From positions 1,378,501 through 1,442,500 of the forward strand of contig NC_019729.1 in NCBI RefSeq assembly GCF_000317475.1: a DNA stretch of 64,000 nt, in the 5' to 3' direction. The notes under the pieces were generated by a model. It did no database searches. It worked only from the letters and a program-made list of their open reading frames with translations, and was not told the DNA's origin. Source of the DNA: Oscillatoria nigro-viridis PCC 7112 (lineage in GTDB: Bacteria > Cyanobacteriota > Cyanobacteriia > Cyanobacteriales > Microcoleaceae). Below, one piece after another: positions 1 to 8,420 of the stretch (positions within the stretch are counted from its first letter, which is position 1; each line of letters starts with the position of its first letter). The position numbers and the translations under genes were made by a program.

Positions 1-11
1 AATTGAATTTA

Positions 12-689
12 ATGGAAGCTAATCAAGTGAATGCCGAGCGAGACGTAGCAATTGAACATCAAAACGTACCTGTCGCCCATGAAGGACTGCACAATTTTTT
101 ATACAGTTCCGACTCAGAACACAGCGCAGCGGTCGCTATTTCTGAATTAGAAAATGACGGCACGCAAGTAATGTCGATCGATACATGGCGCGATTTGGCA
201 ACTAACGCGAAAGTCGCCGGTGTTTACGCTGTAATGGACACTTCCCGCAACACTCAATTTATAGGTTATTCGCGAAATATCCTGCTTTCAATCAACGGTC
301 ACATCGCCCAAAACGGAGCCGAAAATTGTGCTTTCCTGCGCGTGCAAACTTTCAAATTCCCGAAGCGGGAAGAAATGGAAAGTTTGCGGGATGCTTGGAT
401 AGCAGAAATTGGCAGCATTCCACCTGGAAACGGTGCGGAAAGTGAAATGTGGGCGGCTACGGTAGGCCAAGCAGCGCGATCGGCAATGTCTGCGGATGAA
501 CAAAAAGCTTATGAGGAAAAGAAGCTGAAATTGCGGAAAGCAATGGCAGATTCCACTCTTACCAAAGAGTTAGAAACAGCCGCCAAAAGTGACGGCGAAC
601 GACACCAACATCTGGAAGCTGCTGTTAACAATGATGACTGGAGTGCCGTGATTCAATCGCAAACCCAGGAAACAAAATCCGCCGAATAA
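12..689 (+). CDS. GIY-YIG nuclease-like protein (possibly 5'-partial)
   Basis: The protein is about 225 aa from the ATG at 12. An in-frame TTG lies at 3, and the gene could begin before the window, so the start is uncertain. The middle resembles the cyanobacterial GIY-YIG family: GVYAV (about residue 70) followed by FIGYSRN (about 84), then a conserved-looking stretch ending AWIAEIGSIPPGNG (about 128-141). The first ~50 residues look disordered and acidic, and the C-terminal ~75 residues are charged and probably helical. The canonical GIY...YIG pair is degenerate (GVY...IGY). Nuclease activity is therefore unproven, and the cellular role is unknown. The next gene is convergent, across a fold-back repeat. 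Confidence 0.6.
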   Translation: MEANQVNAERDVAIEHQNVPVAHEGLHNFLYSSDSEHSAAVAISELENDGTQVMSIDTWRDLATNAKVAGVYAVMDTSRNTQFIGYSRNILLSINGHIAQNGAENCAFLRVQTFKFPKREEMESLRDAWIAEIGSIPPGNGAESEMWAATVGQAARSAMSADEQKAYEEKKLKLRKAMADSTLTKELETAAKSDGERHQHLEAAVNNDDWSAVIQSQTQETKSAE

Positions 690-713
690 CATTCGCAAAA
701 ATACCCAGATTGG

Positions 714-884
714 TAGGGGCGGGTTCACCAAAGTTTATATCATGAAATAGCAGAATTAACAAACCCGCCCCACCCATCCTAGATACCGACAAACCTGTTC
801 CGCAATCAAAATTTATTGGTTGGGTGGGGGCGGGTTTATTAATATTTGGGATGGAATTAAAAATTGTTGGTGAACCCGCCCCTA
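714..884. repeat. Fold-back (MITE-like) element, 171 bp
   Basis: An 18-bp perfect terminal inverted repeat, TAGGGGCGGGTTCACCAA at 714-731 and its reverse complement at 867-884, brackets a second inverted pair (AAACCCGCCCCACCCA at 761-776 against TGGGTGGGGGCGGGTTT at 821-837). The whole segment can fold on itself. It fills the gap between two convergent genes and encodes nothing obvious. Related copies lie at 16102-16266 and, shortened, at 12200-12264, 44591-44650 and about 50810-50875. Confidence 0.85.
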
Positions 885-889
885 CAAAA

Positions 890-1738
890 TTAAGGACTAA
901 CTTTGCGTTCAGTAACTAAAGTTAAACTTACCCATTCACCCCGCTCATTGTAGCTGCGAATCATCCGAAACCGCAAGTCAGGTTCTACCAACCAACCGGC
1001 CTCGAAAAATATAGGTTTTCTGGATTCAATCTTGACAGGTAAAGTGCAAGAACCGCCGTCAGGAACCAGCACAACTTGCACCGGCGAAGCACCTTCGTTA
1101 AAGTGCAGAACTGAACCGTCTATGGTGGCGCTAGAAGTGATAACAGTAGCATTACTGCCAAAAGTAATTTTCTGCACTAGGCGATCCCTACTTTCTAAAT
1201 GCAATTGCATCTTGGTAGAATAAAAGTCAGGAGAACGCGAATCTGGATACATTGTCACGGCCTCGCCCTGCCACTCTCCCAGCAAATCGTCAACTGTTAA
1301 AGGCGGACGTTCGGGGACATTTTTATCAAGCTGCTTTTCCCGAATTAAGGTAAGATTTGATAAATTGCCGCCGGTATTGTAGAGCTGAACGAAGCGCAAC
1401 CGGCGATAATTGTAGATAAAACCAAACTCGGCACCGCACTCAGAATAAGGCGCTAGTTGAATAGTTCCCTGACAAAAAGCTCCATTCTCAAAAAACAAGA
1501 TATCTCGTCCCAAACCCTGATATTCTCGAACAAGTTCGCTCACTTTGGGTTCGCCGACACCGCTGGGATTTGGGGAAAACCGACGGAGTTTCAATCGCAC
1601 GGTTTTGTTGTCATTCAAACCTTCGAGAGAAATAATGCTAGGAGTATCTTGAAGTACCTCTCCTCGCGCCGATAACTGGGTAAAGGAACCGTGCCATTCT
1701 CCCAAGTTTTGCAGAAAGTTTTCCCATTGTGATACCAT
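890..1738 (-). CDS. DUF3598 family protein
   Basis: This is a 282-aa protein typical of a cyanobacterial family of about 280 aa. The N-terminus (MVSQWENFLQNLGEWHGSFT) and the segment with ILFFENGAFCQG and GAEFGFIYNYRRLR match my memory of DUF3598 proteins, which are predicted beta-barrel (calycin-like) proteins of unknown role. The sequence looks like two similar barrel halves: GEWHGSFT near residue 13 and GEWQGEAVTMYPDSR near residue 155. No signal peptide or membrane segment is seen. Its ATG is only 18 bp from the divergent ATG of the next gene, so each promoter must lie in or at the edge of the other reading frame. Function unknown. Confidence 0.8.
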   Translation of the reverse strand: MVSQWENFLQNLGEWHGSFTQLSARGEVLQDTPSIISLEGLNDNKTVRLKLRRFSPNPSGVGEPKVSELVREYQGLGRDILFFENGAFCQGTIQLAPYSECGAEFGFIYNYRRLRFVQLYNTGGNLSNLTLIREKQLDKNVPERPPLTVDDLLGEWQGEAVTMYPDSRSPDFYSTKMQLHLESRDRLVQKITFGSNATVITSSATIDGSVLHFNEGASPVQVVLVPDGGSCTLPVKIESRKPIFFEAGWLVEPDLRFRMIRSYNERGEWVSLTLVTERKVSP

Positions 1739-1756
1739 ATTTTTACCTTTGCATAT

Positions 1757-2566
1757 ATGTCTAAAAATAGAATTATAACTCTACTGACGGATTTTGGATT
1801 AAGTGATGTTTATGCAGGAGTGATGAAAGGTGCGATCGCCCAAATTAACCCGCAGTTAAAAGTCATTGACATTACGCACCAAATACCATCTCAAAATATT
1901 GCAGCGGCGAGGTTTTGTTTGATGACTGCTTTTGCTTATTTTCCGCCGGAAACCGTACATATTGCTGTCGTCGATCCGGGGGTGGGAAGCAAGAGACGCC
2001 CTGTTGCGATTAAATGTGCTAATTGCTTTCTTGTCGGGCCCGATAACGGGTTGTTTAGCGGGGTGTTGAGTCGGGAAAGTGCGATCGCATCTGTCGAACT
2101 CACCAACCCCAAATACTGGCGAACACCTCAACCCAGCAGCACTTTTCACGGTCGCGATATTTTCGCTGCAGCGGGCGCTCACTTGGCGAACGGGGTGCTG
2201 TTGGAAGAGTTGGGAGATGCGATCGACCCTGCAAGTTTAGTAGCCTTAGAGATACCAAATTGTGCCGTTACAGCCACAGGTGCAGCAGGCTGCATTCAAT
2301 ATGTCGATCGCTTTGGCAATCTAATTACTAATATCCCCAATAATTGCATTACAGGTAACAATTGGTCAGTAACAATTAGCAATAGTTCTGATATAATTCG
2401 CATCCCCAGCGGTAAAACCTACAGCGACAGCGAACCGGGCGATTTAATTGCCATAACTGGTTCTGACGGTTGGGTAGAAATTGCAGTTAATGGCGGCAGC
2501 GCTCAATCAGTCTTGCAGCTAGAATTTGGAGATCAAGTACAAATAATTGACAGAGATCGAGCGTAA
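1757..2566 (+). CDS. S-adenosyl-L-methionine hydroxide adenosyltransferase (SAM hydrolase family)
   Basis: The 269-aa protein belongs to the former DUF62 family, related to fluorinase and chlorinase. Members characterised so far split SAM to adenosine and methionine using an activated water. Visible signatures are LLTDFG (9-14), VVDPGVGS (71-78), GPDNGLFS (94-101) and FHGRDIF (130-136). The expected catalytic Asp-Arg-His triad is probably Asp73, Arg80 and His131. A C-terminal beta-barrel follows, starting around the IQYVDRFGNLITNIP stretch. Length is normal for the family. It is probably cytosolic. It is divergent from the DUF3598 gene with 18 bp between start codons, and ends 7 bp before the convergent hydrolase gene. 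Confidence 0.88.
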   Translation: MSKNRIITLLTDFGLSDVYAGVMKGAIAQINPQLKVIDITHQIPSQNIAAARFCLMTAFAYFPPETVHIAVVDPGVGSKRRPVAIKCANCFLVGPDNGLFSGVLSRESAIASVELTNPKYWRTPQPSSTFHGRDIFAAAGAHLANGVLLEELGDAIDPASLVALEIPNCAVTATGAAGCIQYVDRFGNLITNIPNNCITGNNWSVTISNSSDIIRIPSGKTYSDSEPGDLIAITGSDGWVEIAVNGGSAQSVLQLEFGDQVQIIDRDRA

Positions 2567-2573
2567 TTTGCAT

Positions 2574-3461
2574 TCATCTCATTCTATAATTATCGGCAAA
2601 ATCAACAATAGTTTGACTGTATTCGCTACTGTTAAAAAAAACATCTCCATTATTGTGCTTAGCATTAGGAACAAGTAAAATTTTCTTAGGTTCAGGAGAA
2701 GCAGCATACAACTTTTTACTCATCCCACTGGGAATCAAAGGGTCAGCAGTCCCGTGGGCGAACAAAACCGGAATTCGCAGCAATTTAACCTTAGCCAAAG
2801 AATCAAATTTTTGTGTCAGCAGCAGCCGCACCGGAAACAGCCGCATTATACTGTAGCGTTCTACCATATCCAGCATTGAAGTGAACGAACTTTGAACAAT
2901 TAATCCCGCAGCTTGCGGATGTGCGATCGCTAATTCCACAGCAACAGCACCACCCATTGAATGACCGTACAAAAAGATTTCGCTGGGTGACAATTGCCGC
3001 TGTTTCACTAAATAATTATAAGCGGTTTCCGCATCTTCATATATCCGATATTCGCTGGGAAAGTTGCCTTGACTGCGGCCGTAGCCCCGGTAATCAATCA
3101 GCAATACCGAAAAACCCAATTGCCGAAAGCGGTAAGATTGATTGATATTAGCACCGATGTTCAAACCCCTGCCGTGCAGGTACAATAGACTTCCTAATGA
3201 TTCTCGATTTGCGGCGGGCAGCCACCAACCGTGAAGTTTTTCAATTTTGCGCGATCGAGTTTTAACTGGCAACCAAACTTCTTGGTAAGGGATGTTAAAA
3301 GCATCCGGTGTTTTGGCGATGGCAGGTGTTGGCTGAAAGATCAAACGAGTTTGTAGAAAAAACAAGAGTATACAGGAAGCAATGTAGGCGATCGCCCAAA
3401 TTTTTCCTATTAAAAATAGCAATTGCAAACAATGTCTGTATCTATTTTGTATTGCGAGCAT
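2574..3461 (-). CDS. Membrane-anchored alpha/beta hydrolase (BEM46-like)
   Basis: This 295-aa protein has one N-terminal membrane segment (about residues 15-37), then an alpha/beta-hydrolase fold. Visible elements are the oxyanion-strand motif LYLHGRG (93-99), DYRGYGRSQG (123-132), the nucleophile elbow GHSMGG with Ser168, Asp240 in HGTADPLIP and His269 in NAKHN. This is a complete Ser-Asp-His triad. The closest look-alikes are the BEM46/YfhR family of serine hydrolases, whose substrates are mostly unknown. It is convergent with the SAM hydrolase gene (7-bp gap), and its start lies 38 bp from the stop of the methyltransferase gene, which is on the same strand upstream. Confidence 0.85.
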   Translation of the reverse strand: MLAIQNRYRHCLQLLFLIGKIWAIAYIASCILLFFLQTRLIFQPTPAIAKTPDAFNIPYQEVWLPVKTRSRKIEKLHGWWLPAANRESLGSLLYLHGRGLNIGANINQSYRFRQLGFSVLLIDYRGYGRSQGNFPSEYRIYEDAETAYNYLVKQRQLSPSEIFLYGHSMGGAVAVELAIAHPQAAGLIVQSSFTSMLDMVERYSIMRLFPVRLLLTQKFDSLAKVKLLRIPVLFAHGTADPLIPSGMSKKLYAASPEPKKILLVPNAKHNNGDVFFNSSEYSQTIVDFADNYRMR

Positions 3462-3499
3462 TGTGGTAACTCCAATAAAAACTCGACCGTTTGATTCAA

Positions 3500-4504
3500 T
3501 TAAAAAGAATAATTATTAACTTCAAAAAGTAGCCTAGTTTGAGGTAAAATCAATCCTGATGCTTCCTCAGTTAACAATTGGTTGTATATTGTATCCGCTT
3601 CGCCAAAAGATTCTTGAGGCAAAAATCTAAATATTGATGCAGCAACATATTGTTTTTCTTTTTCAAAGCTTATCCAGTTTCTTAATAATTGTTCTGCTGC
3701 ATAACCCGTAGTATTAGAACCAGAAAAAATATCTACTACCAAGTCTCCCGGTTCAGTAAGAAAATTTATAAAAAATGACGGTAATTTTTGGGGAAAACGT
3801 GCCGGATGCGCCTTAACATTAAACTCTTTGCACCAACGCAAGTATTGAGAATTACTTTCCGAATTAGAAATTTCTAGCAAATTAGATGGAATAGCACCTC
3901 CATTATCTTTGGAAAATCGATCGCTAATATTGTGACCGGAAGGGCGTTCTTTGGGCGTGTAAAATTCCTCAGCATTTTTCAAAAGTTTTTTCATTCTCTC
4001 AGAATACTCTACTTTGACTTTAGTAATATTCGCTTGAGGCTGATTCGTTTTGGAAAGCCACCAAACAGTATTCACAGAATCTTTAGCCCGGATTTTCTTT
4101 TTATTCACCCACTCTATAGGAGATGGAAGTTTGGAAGGATTAAACCAGAAAAACTCTTGAGCAAGTTTAAATCGATACTCGTCGCATAACCTAATAAGCA
4201 CGCGGTAATTATACAGCGATCGTACAGGTATTCCTTTTTGATAAGCACCTCCAAGGTCTATAACAAAACTTCCAGTATCCTTGAGAACTCTTTTAATTTC
4301 AGGAGCAAAGCCCAGCAGCCAATCAACATATAAATCTTGATCTTCATTTCCATAACTCTTTTGGCGTTGCAATGCAAAAGGAGGGGATGTAATCACCAAA
4401 TCTACAGAATTGCTAGCCAGACTATTCAGGAGATGAAGAGAATCTCCCAAATAAGATTGACCGTATTGGGTGGTGTAAATTGGGGCGGGCAAAATGTTAC
4501 TCAT
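3500..4504 (-). CDS. PvuII-like site-specific DNA methyltransferase (N4-cytosine, beta class)
   Basis: The 334-aa protein has the permuted (beta-class) order of amino-methyltransferase motifs. Motif IV, TSPPF (39-43), is the Ser-Pro-Pro form typical of N4-cytosine enzymes and comes first. The SAM-binding motif VVDIFSGSNTTG (256-267) is C-terminal. Long stretches agree with my recollection of M.PvuII (336 aa), including SPPFALQR, FNPSKLPSPIEWVNK, FYTPKERPSGH and RFSKDNGG. M.PvuII methylates CAGCTG, so that specificity is predicted here. It is divergently transcribed from the cognate nuclease-controller gene across 171 bp holding palindromic candidate operators. No truncation is visible. It presumably protects the host genome. 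Confidence 0.9.
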   Translation of the reverse strand: MSNILPAPIYTTQYGQSYLGDSLHLLNSLASNSVDLVITSPPFALQRQKSYGNEDQDLYVDWLLGFAPEIKRVLKDTGSFVIDLGGAYQKGIPVRSLYNYRVLIRLCDEYRFKLAQEFFWFNPSKLPSPIEWVNKKKIRAKDSVNTVWWLSKTNQPQANITKVKVEYSERMKKLLKNAEEFYTPKERPSGHNISDRFSKDNGGAIPSNLLEISNSESNSQYLRWCKEFNVKAHPARFPQKLPSFFINFLTEPGDLVVDIFSGSNTTGYAAEQLLRNWISFEKEKQYVAASIFRFLPQESFGEADTIYNQLLTEEASGLILPQTRLLFEVNNYSF

Positions 4505-4564
4505 GCTTAATTTATATTAGTTTAAGGTACAACAGACACAGCCTACTGTCATTATATCTAAATC

Positions 4565-4654
4565 CGTACTTTCAGTTTTACTAAATCCGTACTTTCAGTA
4601 CGTTGTATAGTGTATAAATTCTTCGTACCATTCACAAAGCGAACTTTCAGTTCG
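4565..4654. promoter_or_regulatory. Three palindromic C-box-like operators
   Basis: Three 15-bp sites share the core ACTTTCAGT. Site 1 (4565-4579, CGTACTTTCAGTTTT) has a degenerate right half. Site 2 (4588-4602, CGTACTTTCAGTACG) and site 3 (4640-4654, CGAACTTTCAGTTCG) are perfect 6-3-6 inverted repeats. TATAGT (4606-4611) and TATAAA (4613-4618) between sites 2 and 3 are candidate -10 elements for the rightward gene. Restriction-modification controller proteins bind repeated ACT...AGT-type palindromes and autoregulate. The HTH at the N-terminus of the adjacent endonuclease is the obvious candidate ligand, which is inference. Confidence 0.75.
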
Positions 4655-4675
4655 TTTTTATCAATTGTGAGGGGT

Positions 4676-5479
4676 ATGAATTACAAAGAAGCCAGACAAC
4701 AATTTGCGGCCAAGGTAAGTCAGTTACGCAGAGAAAAAAGGATGACACAGGACGAGTTAGCAGAACTCATAGACAAGACTACTGACTATATCAGCTTATT
4801 GGAACGCGGTGAAAGATCGCCATCCTTTGAAGTCATTTTCGCTCTAGCTGAAGCGCTCGATGTACCCGCTACTTATTTAATCAGTTTTAGCCAAAGCGGC
4901 GAGAGTACAGCTCTCATTAGCACCCTGATAGCTGAACCTGTTTCTCCGTCAGTTGTAGAGCCTGTTGAAGAGGCTGTTACCACGGAAGCAGAACGCATTT
5001 CAGATGCTAAACGGCTAGAAAATGCTATGAAAAGCATCCAAGAATTGCAAAATCTGGCGAGTGAATATGGTATTGCGGATATTTTTCAAGATAACGGGGG
5101 AAAGACTTTACAGTTATTAATCCTTTTAGGGCTGCGGATATCACCTGGACGTGAAGGAAACGATGCTATTGATGCTGAAGGAAAAGAATACGAACTTAAA
5201 ACAATAAATATTGCTCTCAATAGAAGTGGTGGGGTCACTACTCACCATCATTTGAATGAAATTATACTTGAAAAGTATCGCAGAGTAGAAGCTTGGTATA
5301 TTGGACTGTATGAAGGCATAACTCTCAAAGAGATTTATAAACTTACACCTGAAATGCTGGAACCTAAATTTAAAGAATGGGAAGAAAAGGTGAGGCTAAG
5401 AAACGAGCCCCTAAACAATCCTAAAATTCCCTTAAAGTTAGTTAAAAAAGGGCAACTTGTCTACTCTCACAGTAAATAA
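4676..5479 (+). CDS. PvuII-like restriction endonuclease fused to N-terminal controller-type HTH
   Basis: The protein is 267 aa from the ATG at 4676, which has a GAGGGG ribosome site just upstream. An in-frame upstream start at 4610 would add 22 residues lying over the operators and is less likely. Residues 1-72 form a Cro/C1-type HTH like R-M controller proteins (RREKRMTQDELAELIDKTTD...ERGERSPS). Residues 73-115 look like an acidic linker. Residues ~116-267 align with R.PvuII as I recall it: YGIADIFQDNGGK, then PGREGNDAID with Asp163 and EYELKT with Glu173 and Lys175 (catalytic D...ExK), and the HHH cluster 190-192 that in PvuII lies at the active-site/DNA region. Predicted to cut CAGCTG. 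PvuII itself encodes controller and nuclease separately; here they form one chain. Confidence 0.9.
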   Translation: MNYKEARQQFAAKVSQLRREKRMTQDELAELIDKTTDYISLLERGERSPSFEVIFALAEALDVPATYLISFSQSGESTALISTLIAEPVSPSVVEPVEEAVTTEAERISDAKRLENAMKSIQELQNLASEYGIADIFQDNGGKTLQLLILLGLRISPGREGNDAIDAEGKEYELKTINIALNRSGGVTTHHHLNEIILEKYRRVEAWYIGLYEGITLKEIYKLTPEMLEPKFKEWEEKVRLRNEPLNNPKIPLKLVKKGQLVYSHSK

Positions 5480-5500
5480 TAGTTGCCCTATATTTTTTTT
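5444..5500. terminator. Bidirectional Rho-independent terminator
   Basis: GGGCAACT (5450-5457) pairs with AGTTGCCC (5481-5488). It is preceded by an A-tract (5444-5449) and followed by a run of eight T (5493-5500). The stem spans the end of the endonuclease gene. Read on the minus strand it ends in a T-run too, so it can also stop leuS transcription. Confidence 0.7.
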
Positions 5501-5566
5501 AAAGGAGATTAGGTTGTGTTTGTGGAGAAGCGATACGTTGCCTACAGGTAGCGACTTTTACACTCC

Positions 5567-8170
5567 TCAAGCTACCACGAAATTAACCAACTTTCCAGGC
5601 ACCACAATTACCTTTTTAATCTCCTTACCTTCCAGGTGACGCTTGGCCAATTCCGACTCGCGAGCAAACTTTTCCAAAGCAGCTTTATCAGCACCTGAAG
5701 GCACTTGAATTGTGCCGCGAGTCTTGCCCATAACTTGAATTACCAGCGTAATTTCATCGGTAACTAATGCAGATGGATCGACAGTCGGCCAAGTTTGCAC
5801 GTGTACCGATTCACTGTTACCAGTATTGTGCCACAATTCATCAGCAATATGCGGCGCAAAAGGCGCTAACAAGCGAATCAAAGTGTTAATTCCTTCTGCA
5901 TAAATTGGCGAATTTTTACATTTGGCATCATTCAAAGCATTGCTGAGTTTCATCATTTCAGAAACAGCAGTATTGAACTGATAATCACCCTCCAAATCGT
6001 CGCTAACTTCCTTAATTGCAGTGTGAATTGCCCGCCGCAAATCCTTCTCAATTTTGCTCAAATTCTGGCTTTCCAAATTGTCGGGACTATTTAATTGTGG
6101 GATGGGCGTCCCGCCCGTCCCCGGTACTTCGGTAGCAGGCAAGATGCCTGCCCCACAAAACTCTGTTACCAAGCGCCAAACGCGATTTAAAAAGCGAAAT
6201 TGCCCTTCCACATCGGCGTCGTCCCACTCCAAATCCTTCTCGGGCGGTGCTTTGAATAAAATAAACATCCGCGCCGTATCTACCCCATATTTGCCCATAA
6301 CTTCCAAGGGGTCAACGCCATTATATTTTGATTTGGACATCTTCTCGTAAAAGACTTCCAAAACTTCGCCAGTTTGAGGATCTTTTGGATTTGCGGGGTC
6401 TATATCTGCTGGGGGAACGTATTTGCCAGTAACAGGATTTTTGTAGGCCATTGCTTGTACCATGCCTTGAGTTAACAGGCGTTTAAATGGTTCGTCGCAA
6501 TCGATCAAACCCCGATCGCGCAAAACCTTCGTAAAGAACCGCGAATACAGTAAGTGCAAGATGGCGTGTTCGATGCCGCCGACATATTGGTCTACCGGCA
6601 TCCAATCATTTGTTTTCGCACTGTCGAAGACTTGCTGTTGATTTTGAGCATCGGGATAGCGCAAGAAATACCACGAAGAATCGATAAAAGTATCCATCGT
6701 ATCTGTTTCCCGCTTCGCCGGAGTGCCGCAACTCGGACAAGGAACGTTTACCCATTCTTCCATCTTTGCCAAGGGCGAACCTTTGCCAGTAAATTCTACA
6801 TTTTCCGGCAACAATACGGGCAAATCTGATTGAGGTACGGGTACTGTGCCGCAGTTGGGACAGTGAATTACGGGAATCGGAGCGCCCCAATAACGCTGTC
6901 TAGAAATTAACCAATCTCTCAAGCGGTATTGGATTCGGGCTTTGCCATAACCTGCATTTTCGGCATGGTGAATAATCGCTGCTTTGCCTTTAATTGAATC
7001 CATGCCGTTGAAGCTTTCGGAATTAATCATAATTCCTGCTTCTGTGTAAGCTTCGGTCAGCGGAATCTCATCATCATCCACAATTACTACTTTAATTGGC
7101 AGTTGATATTGATTGGCAAATTTGAAATCTCGCGTGTCGTGGGCTGGTACTCCCATAACTGCGCCGGTGCCGTATTCGTACAGCACATAATCGGCGATCC
7201 AAATGGGAATTTCTTCACCGTTGAAAGGATTGATTGCTTTGCCGCCTGTGGGGATGCCGCGCTTTGGTTTGTCTTCGGCTGTGCGATCGATCTCGCTTTG
7301 GGCTGCCACTTCTTTGATGAAGGTTTCTACGGCGGCTTTTCTGTCTTCGGTTGTCACGCGCTGAGTTAGTGGATGTTCCGGCGCTAAAACAAGGTAACTG
7401 ACGCCGTAAACTGTATCGGGACGTGTGGTGAAAACGGCGATTTTTTCATCCATGCCGACAATCGGAAATTCCAAGTAAGCACCGACTGATTTGCCGATCC
7501 AGTTGGCTTGCATTAATTTGACTCTTTCAGGCCAATCGGGCAATTTGTCTAAGTCGTTTAATAACTGTTCGGCATAATCGGTAATTTTGAGGAACCACTG
7601 CCGCAATAATTTGCGCTCGACTTTGGCACCGGAACGCCAGGAACGACCTTCGTTATCTACTTGTTCGTTTGCTAAGACTGTTTGGTCGATCGGGTCCCAA
7701 TTAACTGCGGCTTCTTTTTGATATGCTAATCCAGCTTCTAAAAATTGCAAGAAAATCCATTGAGTCCACCGATAATAATCGGGAGAACAAGTTGTAACTT
7801 CTTTTGTCCAGTCGAAAGAAATACCCAGCCGGCGAAATAAGCCTTTCATTTGGGCAATGTTTTGATAAGTCCATTGTGCGGGGGGAATTCCTCGCTCGAT
7901 GGCTGCATTTTCTGCGGGCAAACCAAAAGCGTCCCATCCCATCGGATTCAATACCCGATAGCCTTGCATTCGCTTGAGTCTGGCAATTACATCGATGATT
8001 GTGTAGTTGCGGACGTGCCCCATGTGCAGGTTTCCCGACGGATAGGGGAACATGGATAAGGCATAAAATTTAGGCTTTTGCGTATCTTCTGGCATCTGGT
8101 CTAAGTTTTGCTCAGCCCATGCCTGCTGCCATTTTTCTTCTATGGATTGGGGGTTATATCTGGAATCCAC
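5567..8170 (-). CDS. leuS: Leucyl-tRNA synthetase
   Basis: This 867-aa class Ia synthetase charges tRNA-Leu. It has the HIGH signature as HMGH (49-52) within [17 protein letters not shown], the editing domain in the middle, and KMSKS at 610-614. Two CPxCG knuckles (IHCPNCGT and VPCPSCGT) lie in the zinc-binding region. The C-terminal anticodon-binding and leucine-specific domains are complete. Start and length fit bacterial LeuRS. One oddity is residues ~670-692 (reading [19 protein letters not shown]), which are encoded by a palindromic repeat normally seen between genes. The reading frame is kept, and the insert sits at the junction after the KMSKS region where a loop is plausible. Monocistronic; its terminator is probably at 5444-5500. 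Confidence 0.97.
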   Translation of the reverse strand: MDSRYNPQSIEEKWQQAWAEQNLDQMPEDTQKPKFYALSMFPYPSGNLHMGHVRNYTIIDVIARLKRMQGYRVLNPMGWDAFGLPAENAAIERGIPPAQWTYQNIAQMKGLFRRLGISFDWTKEVTTCSPDYYRWTQWIFLQFLEAGLAYQKEAAVNWDPIDQTVLANEQVDNEGRSWRSGAKVERKLLRQWFLKITDYAEQLLNDLDKLPDWPERVKLMQANWIGKSVGAYLEFPIVGMDEKIAVFTTRPDTVYGVSYLVLAPEHPLTQRVTTEDRKAAVETFIKEVAAQSEIDRTAEDKPKRGIPTGGKAINPFNGEEIPIWIADYVLYEYGTGAVMGVPAHDTRDFKFANQYQLPIKVVIVDDDEIPLTEAYTEAGIMINSESFNGMDSIKGKAAIIHHAENAGYGKARIQYRLRDWLISRQRYWGAPIPVIHCPNCGTVPVPQSDLPVLLPENVEFTGKGSPLAKMEEWVNVPCPSCGTPAKRETDTMDTFIDSSWYFLRYPDAQNQQQVFDSAKTNDWMPVDQYVGGIEHAILHLLYSRFFTKVLRDRGLIDCDEPFKRLLTQGMVQAMAYKNPVTGKYVPPADIDPANPKDPQTGEVLEVFYEKMSKSKYNGVDPLEVMGKYGVDTARMFILFKAPPEKDLEWDDADVEGQFRFLNRVWRLVTEFCGAGILPATEVPGTGGTPIPQLNSPDNLESQNLSKIEKDLRRAIHTAIKEVSDDLEGDYQFNTAVSEMMKLSNALNDAKCKNSPIYAEGINTLIRLLAPFAPHIADELWHNTGNSESVHVQTWPTVDPSALVTDEITLVIQVMGKTRGTIQVPSGADKAALEKFARESELAKRHLEGKEIKKVIVVPGKLVNFVVA
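6094..6159. repeat. Intergenic-type palindromic repeat inserted in frame in leuS
   Basis: The segment begins TTGTGGGATGGGCGTCCCGC and ends GGCAAGATGCCTGCCCCACA. The left half matches the stem at 39962-40018, and the right half matches the core of the 43-bp array at 10825-11453. About 66 bp (22 codons) are added without a stop or frameshift. Confidence 0.8.
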
Positions 8171-8374
8171 AACAATTACTCCGTGTAGGATTTACTAATG
8201 TTTGCTTGAACATTTTGGCACATTCAAGGGGCCTCGATTCGGATTTTTCTGAGCTCCAAGGATTTTGGCTCCACTCTATGTATTATACATTGTAGTATAG
8301 GTGATTTTAGCTGGGGGGCGATCGACCAAATATCCCCGTTCGCCCTGAAAAAAGTAAATAACTGCAATCCCCAG

Positions 8375-8403
8375 AAACCCGATTTCTTTGACAAACCGGG
8401 TTT
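8375..8403. terminator. Hairpin AAACCCGATTT/AAACCGGGTTT, possible terminator
   Basis: The inverted repeat (8375-8385 with 8393-8403, one mismatch) lies 18 bp beyond the stop of the minus-strand Uma2 gene. Similar AAACCCGGTTT hairpins recur at 25043-25069, 37.9-38.4 kb and 50.7 kb, so it may be a dispersed repeat that also works as a terminator. The rest of 8171-8420 holds only the leuS leader and shows nothing else. Confidence 0.45.
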
Positions 8404-8420
8404 ATTCTCCTAGTTCGAGC

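Noticed and set aside
4610-4675. 22-residue N-terminal extension of the fusion endonuclease
   Set aside because: It overlaps the third operator and -10-like elements, while ATG 4676 has a clear ribosome site and starts right at the HTH domain.
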